Part shown: piece by piece, positions 22,156-23,999 of the stretch
How the letters are laid out: every line of letters begins with the position of its first letter
Position numbering within the stretch: the first letter of the stretch is position 1
Assembly (NCBI GenBank): GCA_012513005.1
Contig: JAAZCZ010000008.1
Location: forward strand, 1-23,999
DNA: 23,999 nucleotides
From: Oscillospiraceae bacterium
GTDB lineage: Bacteria; Bacillota; Clostridia; Oscillospirales; Oscillospiraceae
Reading direction: 5' to 3'
Notes under the pieces: model-generated
Seen by the model: the letters and a program-made list of their open reading frames with translations, nothing else
What the model was told of the DNA's origin: nothing
The model's database searches: none
Program-made: the position numbers and the translations under genes

Positions 22156-23637
22156 ATGTACGATAAAAGCCAAATAGAGGCATTGGAAAAAAGAATACCA
22201 AAGGGAGAGGTCAGAACAAGGTTTGCACCGAGCCCGACCGGCTATATGCACATAGGCAATTTGCGCACTGCTCTTTACACATATCTGATAGCAAAAAATC
22301 TGGGCGGCAAATTTATTCTTAGAATAGAAGACACAGACCAGAGCAGACTGGTGAGCGATGCAACTGAAATAATATATAAAACAATGCGAGAATGTGGACT
22401 TTCTCATGATGAAGGTCCTGATGTCGGCGGACCTGTCGGACCGTATATACAGACCGAGAGACGAGGAATATACGACATATACGCAAATATTATTTTAGAA
22501 AAAGGCCATGCCTACAGATGCTTCTGCGGTAAGTCAGATGCCGAGAACGAAGAGCACAAGAAAACTTCGGATCCCTGCAGAAGCCTGTCTCTTTCCGAAT
22601 CTAACAGCAGGGCAGAAGCAGGAGAGAGCTTTGTCATAAGGCAGAAGATACCTCACGAGGGAGCAACAACATTCAAGGATGAAATCTTCGGCGAAATCTC
22701 CTGCAATAATATAGAGCTTGACGATCAGGTGCTGATTAAGAGTGACGGACTTCCCACTTATAACTTCGCGAATGTTGTGGATGACCATCTGATGGGCATA
22801 ACACATGTAGTCAGAGGAACTGAGTATCTGTCCAGCACACCTAAGTATAATCTCTTATACGAGGCATTCGGCTGGGAAATTCCAAAATACATTCACTGCT
22901 CACCGGTTATGCGGGATGCTCAGAATAAAATGTCCAAAAGAAAGGGCGACCCCTCATACGAAGATTTAATTGCCGCGGGTTATCTTACACAGGCAATACT
23001 AAACTACTCAGCTCTTTTAGGCTGGTCACCCGGTGGTGAGAGGGAAATGTTCAGCTTAGATGAGCTTGCCCAAATCTTTTCAATTGAAGGACTTTCTAAA
23101 TCTCCCGCAATATTTGATATAGACAAGCTTAAATGGCTAAACGGTGAGTATATCAGAAATATGAGCCTTGCTGAATTTGCAAAAATTGCCGAGCCTTATA
23201 TTCGCAAGGCAGTTAAAAATGAAAACTACGATGCAAACAAAATAGCAGAAATTTTAAAACAGCGCACAGAGCTTCTCACTGAGATACCCGAAAAAGTAGA
23301 CTTTTTTGATGCGCTGCCGGAATACGAAATCGAACTTTTTGCAAACAAAAAATCCAAAACAGATATTCCTATTTCTCTTAGAATGTTAAACGAAGTAAAA
23401 CCTGTACTTAGCAGTCTGAACACTTGGGATGATGAGAGTATTCTGCTGAGCTTAAAGTCTCTTGCAGAAAAGCTGGAAGTAAAAAATGCAACAGTAATGT
23501 GGCCGCTTCGAATAGCCGTTTCGGGAAAAGCGGTAACACCGGGAGGCGCAGTTGAAATCTGCACAGTGCTCGGAAAAGAGGAAACATTAAGCAGAATAGA
23601 CAGCGCAATAGCAAAGTTAGAGCCCCAAAATGCTTAA
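22156..23637 (+). CDS. gltX: Glutamyl-tRNA synthetase
   Basis: Class I synthetase that charges tRNA-Glu, and in many Bacillota also tRNA-Gln for later amidation by GatCAB. The 493-residue protein has RFAPSPTGYMHIGNLRTALY with the HIGH-type motif at 32-35, RIEDTDQSR, a CFC...C cluster (Cys122, Cys124, Cys141) in the position of the zinc site seen in some GluRS, GLPTYNFANVVDDHLMGITHV, RGTEYLSSTPKY, and KMSKR at 258-262. The C-terminal anticodon-binding helical domain runs from about 330. The ATG has an AAGGTGG ribosome binding site 7 nt upstream. Whether it is discriminating or non-discriminating cannot be read here; absence or presence of glnS and gatCAB elsewhere would decide. It is divergent from trpS. 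No terminator is seen after it, and the next gene has its own promoter. Confidence 0.97.
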   Translation: MYDKSQIEALEKRIPKGEVRTRFAPSPTGYMHIGNLRTALYTYLIAKNLGGKFILRIEDTDQSRLVSDATEIIYKTMRECGLSHDEGPDVGGPVGPYIQTERRGIYDIYANIILEKGHAYRCFCGKSDAENEEHKKTSDPCRSLSLSESNSRAEAGESFVIRQKIPHEGATTFKDEIFGEISCNNIELDDQVLIKSDGLPTYNFANVVDDHLMGITHVVRGTEYLSSTPKYNLLYEAFGWEIPKYIHCSPVMRDAQNKMSKRKGDPSYEDLIAAGYLTQAILNYSALLGWSPGGEREMFSLDELAQIFSIEGLSKSPAIFDIDKLKWLNGEYIRNMSLAEFAKIAEPYIRKAVKNENYDANKIAEILKQRTELLTEIPEKVDFFDALPEYEIELFANKKSKTDIPISLRMLNEVKPVLSSLNTWDDESILLSLKSLAEKLEVKNATVMWPLRIAVSGKAVTPGGAVEICTVLGKEETLSRIDSAIAKLEPQNA

Positions 23638-23641
23638 AACT

Positions 23642-23662
23642 GAGCAAAATTCGTATTATTTA
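23642..23662 (+). repeat. Copy C of the short repeated element (downstream of gltX)
   Basis: GAGCAAAATTCGTATTATTTA begins 4 nt after the gltX stop and ends 23 nt before the -35 box of the next gene. It is the copy closest to the other two: 19/21 with copy A and 16/17 with copy B, the latter inverted. Confidence 0.5.
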
Positions 23663-23685
23663 GACAAATTCAGGAATATGCAGTC

Positions 23686-23714
23686 TTGACTTAACATAAT
23701 TAAAAGAGTAAAAT
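23686..23714 (+). promoter_or_regulatory. Sigma-A promoter of the zinc-ribbon gene
   Basis: TTGACT (23686-23691, five of six) is followed after 17 nt by TAAAAT (23709-23714, five of six). Transcription would begin near 23721, about 43 nt before the ATG, so the gene need not depend on gltX transcription. Confidence 0.75.
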
Positions 23715-23763
23715 TACAAAAAGCGATATTTTTAATAATTGATATCTACTAAGGAGGAACAAT

Positions 23764-23999
23764 ATGGGCTTTATACCACGGATTACCTGTAGGCGCTGTG
23801 GAAGGCAGTTCTCCGGTGTTCGCAGTCGTTGCCCCTATTGCGGCACGCGCCGTGTCAGTCAGAGTGAACGCTCACCGTCTCCGACTCCGGGGACAGTTGA
23901 GGGCACGCCCGCGGCAGCACGCAGCAATATTAACACAAAATGGCAAATGACATTTGGTATCATTCTGCTTGCAGCGATTATTTTGGCGGTTATTGTACT
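23764..23999 (+). CDS. Zinc-ribbon membrane protein (partial, 3' end off window)
   Basis: The first 78 codons of a gene that runs off the right edge. The ATG has an AAGGAGG ribosome binding site 6 nt upstream. Residues 9-26 form a zinc ribbon with two CxxC knuckles (TCRRCG at 8-13 and RCPYCG at 22-27). A Pro/Ser/Thr-rich low-complexity linker follows (about 35-52), then a hydrophobic segment from about residue 63, probably a membrane helix. Proteins with this layout are common in Clostridia and have no known function; they are cytoplasmic-ribbon, single-pass types. The arginine codons seen are mostly CGC/CGT/CGG (eight of ten), while the neighbours use many AGA/AGG, and GCG/GGC are frequent. 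This may reflect high expression or a different history. The remainder of the protein cannot be described. Confidence 0.8.
   Translation, partial: MGFIPRITCRRCGRQFSGVRSRCPYCGTRRVSQSERSPSPTPGTVEGTPAAARSNINTKWQMTFGIILLAAIILAVIV

Noticed and set aside
1..23999. tRNA or rRNA genes, CRISPR arrays, insertion sequences, phage genes or attachment sites
   Set aside because: Reading through the gaps I saw no cloverleaf-like sequence, no regularly spaced repeats, no transposase or integrase motif and no flanking direct repeats. The genes appear chromosomal and mostly housekeeping.

Overview
The window looks like chromosomal DNA of an anaerobic Bacillota, most likely class Clostridia and possibly a gut Oscillospiraceae-like lineage. 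The main reasons are PolC, the Gram-positive replicase, at the end of the pyrH-frr-uppS-cdsA-dxr-rseP-ispG cluster in the order usual for Bacillota; the MEP isoprenoid pathway; a TagO/WecA-type transferase; sigma-A-like promoters; strong AGGAGG-type ribosome binding sites; and frequent TTG/GTG starts. The genus cannot be named from the sequence alone. Base composition is moderately AT-rich by eye, with AT-rich intergenic gaps.

Layout. (1) Positions 1-6628, minus strand: a tightly overlapping membrane operon encoding an Mrp/Mbh-type cation/proton antiporter module. In transcription order it reads MrpE, MrpF, MrpG, a stand-alone DUF4040/MbhD protein, an MbhE-MrpB fusion, MrpC, and three large antiporter-like (MrpD/NuoL/M/N-type) subunits. 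The last one runs off the left edge. (2) Positions 6629-6869: a divergent regulatory gap. (3) Positions 6870-7763, plus strand: an EamA/DMT-family membrane transporter. (4) Positions 7855-17955, plus strand: the housekeeping operon pyrH, frr, uppS, cdsA, dxr, rseP, ispG, polC, closed by a perfect 18-bp bidirectional terminator. (5) Positions 18049-21830, minus strand: trpS, a tagO/wecA-like gene, wecB and a YfcE/MJ0936-type phosphodiesterase, probably one transcript from a good promoter at 21965-21993. (6) Positions 22156-23637, plus strand: gltX with its own promoter. (7) From 23764 to the right edge: the start of a zinc-ribbon membrane protein with its own promoter.

How the genes fit together. 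The central operon joins pyrimidine nucleotide supply (PyrH), ribosome recycling (Frr), isoprenoid precursor synthesis (Dxr, IspG), the undecaprenyl carrier (UppS), phospholipid precursors (CdsA), membrane proteolysis (RseP) and replication (PolC). The carrier lipid made by UppS is the acceptor for the TagO/WecA-like enzyme on the minus strand, and WecB supplies UDP-ManNAc for the same type of surface polymer. The Mrp-type module moves cations and protons across the membrane; whether it works alone or as the membrane arm of a redox complex depends on genes left of the window.

No clearly new multigene system is evident. The points most worth a second look are the three-antiporter-subunit Mrp/Mbh operon, a perfect 20-nt palindrome inside the uppS reading frame, the lack of any well-placed AUG or GTG start for pyrH, a short repeated element around the trpS/gltX/zinc-ribbon promoters, and a PolC that appears to lack one N-terminal domain.
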